A stretch of DNA of 64,000 nucleotides from Desulfofundulus kuznetsovii DSM 6115. Its GTDB lineage: Bacteria > Bacillota > Desulfotomaculia > Desulfotomaculales > Desulfovirgulaceae. Shown here one piece after another: positions 63,334-64,000 of the stretch. The stretch is taken from the NCBI RefSeq assembly GCF_000214705.1, contig NC_015573.1, positions 3,231,001 to 3,295,000 on the forward strand, written 5' to 3'. Within the stretch, counting starts at the first letter, position 1, and the number at the start of each line of letters is the position of its first letter. Below the pieces are notes generated by a model that did not search any database, was not told the origin of the DNA, and saw only the letters and a list, made by a program, of their open reading frames with translations. The translations under genes were made by a program, and so were the position numbers.

Positions 63334-64000
63334 ATGCGCGATATCAGAGAGGAAACACATATCCCTATAGGACAGTTGGCTTTAATTCAATTACTGGTGC
63401 TGGTGCCGTCCTACTGCCTGCCGGCCGTCCTCCCCCTGGTGGAAAAACAATGGGGGATCAGCCATGCCGAAGCCGGGATGATGGTTGCCGCCTTCCAGGC
63501 CGGATACGTGGCGGCCGCCCTGGTGGTCCTCCCCCTGACAGACCGCATTGACGCCCGTTATGTCTTTGCCGGCGGGGCCATTTTATCGGCCGTTACCCAT
63601 TTCCTCTTTCCCCTGCTCGCCCAGGGAGCCCTGGCGGGAACCCTGCTACGGGCCTTGACCGGTGCGGGCCTGGGAGGGATCTACATGCCCGGGATCAAAG
63701 TCATTTCCCTGGCCCCCAGCTCCCGCGGCCGGGCAGTGGGCTTTTACGTTTCCTCCTACCTGGTGGGCACCTCCCTTTCCTTCGCCCTCACCGGGGCCCT
63801 TACCGCTTTTTTAACCTGGCAGGAGGCCTACCTGGTTCTGGCAGGGGTAAGCTTTGGGGCCATTGCCCTTTCTTTCTGGCTGTGGCGCCAACCCGCAGCC
63901 GCCTTTTTGCCCTACAAGAGACGCGAAAAAACACCGGAAACCAATGCCGAAATAGCTGGAGAGACCGGTCCTGTATCGAAAAACAGTTCTCCCGGACCGG
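63334..64000 (+). CDS. MFS transporter, C-terminal half cut by window edge
   Basis: 222 codons are visible, open to the right edge. Six membrane helices can be counted, with typical first-half features: VEKQWGISHAEAGMMVAAFQ, the TDRIDARYVF loop between helices 2 and 3, and AGLGGIYMPGIKVISLAP. Substrate unknown; such permeases near catabolic genes often carry organic acids or nitrate/nitrite. The ATG at 63334 is used; an in-frame GTG five codons earlier is possible. Confidence 0.8.
   Translation, partial: MRDIREETHIPIGQLALIQLLVLVPSYCLPAVLPLVEKQWGISHAEAGMMVAAFQAGYVAAALVVLPLTDRIDARYVFAGGAILSAVTHFLFPLLAQGALAGTLLRALTGAGLGGIYMPGIKVISLAPSSRGRAVGFYVSSYLVGTSLSFALTGALTAFLTWQEAYLVLAGVSFGAIALSFWLWRQPAAAFLPYKRREKTPETNAEIAGETGPVSKNSSPGP

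Noticed and set aside
1-64000. tRNA or rRNA genes, CRISPR arrays, prophage modules
   Set aside because: Looked for conserved tRNA loops, regular spacer arrays and phage structural genes on both strands; none was seen.

Overview
The window looks like the chromosome of a spore-forming, anaerobic, moderately GC-rich member of the Firmicutes, most like the Desulfotomaculum / Desulfofundulus / Pelotomaculum group. The signs are a Spo0E-type protein, a GerD-like lipoprotein, a DUF1540 protein, a tungsten aldehyde:ferredoxin oxidoreductase, a two-subunit class I fumarase beside a succinate dehydrogenase/fumarate reductase, many organic-acid transporters, several c-di-GMP proteins and IS607/IS200-IS605 elements. 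This placement is inferred from gene content; no database search was possible.

Layout. 1-11.6 kb: a membrane-anchored phytoene-desaturase-like enzyme (cut by the left edge), an EAL-CBS-GGDEF protein, a metallophosphoesterase, a frameshifted bacterial-PH-domain gene, a frameshifted PAS-GGDEF-HD-GYP gene, spo0E, an SdpR-SdpI pair with a palindromic operator, and a FadR-type regulator. 11.7-15.3 kb: the NAD operon nadA-nadB-nadC with a clear promoter. 15.3-27.2 kb: a seven-gene catabolic operon (tctB-tctC-tctA-PrpD family-anion permease-FrdA-like flavoprotein-AOR). It is read leftward from a near-consensus sigma-54 promoter and ends in an intrinsic terminator, with a divergent PAS-PAS-AAA+ sigma-54 activator. 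27.1-32.0 kb: two adjacent IS607-type elements, each with a serine recombinase and a TnpB-family protein.

32.0-39 kb: an anion permease and the operon fumA-fumB-sdhC-sdhD-sdhB-sdhA, preceded by a 16-codon leader ORF. 39-45 kb: an ArsB/NhaD permease, a TAXI-type TRAP transporter and an unusual UxaA paralogue. 45-50.5 kb: a chemoreceptor, a UxaA-family two-subunit lyase best explained as sulfolactate sulfo-lyase (SuyAB), a TauE/SafE exporter and a second FadR-type regulator. 50.9-54.3 kb: the pantothenate operon panG-panB-panC-panD behind a leader containing an intrinsic terminator. 54.4-60 kb: a GerD-like lipoprotein, a methyltransferase, a small secreted protein joined to a copA remnant that is interrupted by a decayed IS200/IS605 element, and a diguanylate cyclase. 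60-64 kb: small Cys-rich genes, a truncated chemoreceptor behind a c-di-GMP-I riboswitch, a small membrane protein, and an MFS transporter cut by the right edge.

How the genes fit together. The centre of the window is a block of organic-acid catabolism: at least six transport systems, three FrdA/SdhA/NadB-type flavoproteins, fumarase, a PrpD-family enzyme, AOR and a sulfonate lyase, each with its own regulator. c-di-GMP signalling recurs across the window (two GGDEF proteins with phosphodiesterase domains, one diguanylate cyclase, one riboswitch). The strongest candidates for undescribed biology are the sigma-54-controlled tripartite-transporter/PrpD/flavoprotein/AOR operon, the UxaA paralogue without its metal motif, and the pan leader. 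Several genes are broken at homopolymer runs, so sequencing error must be separated from real decay.
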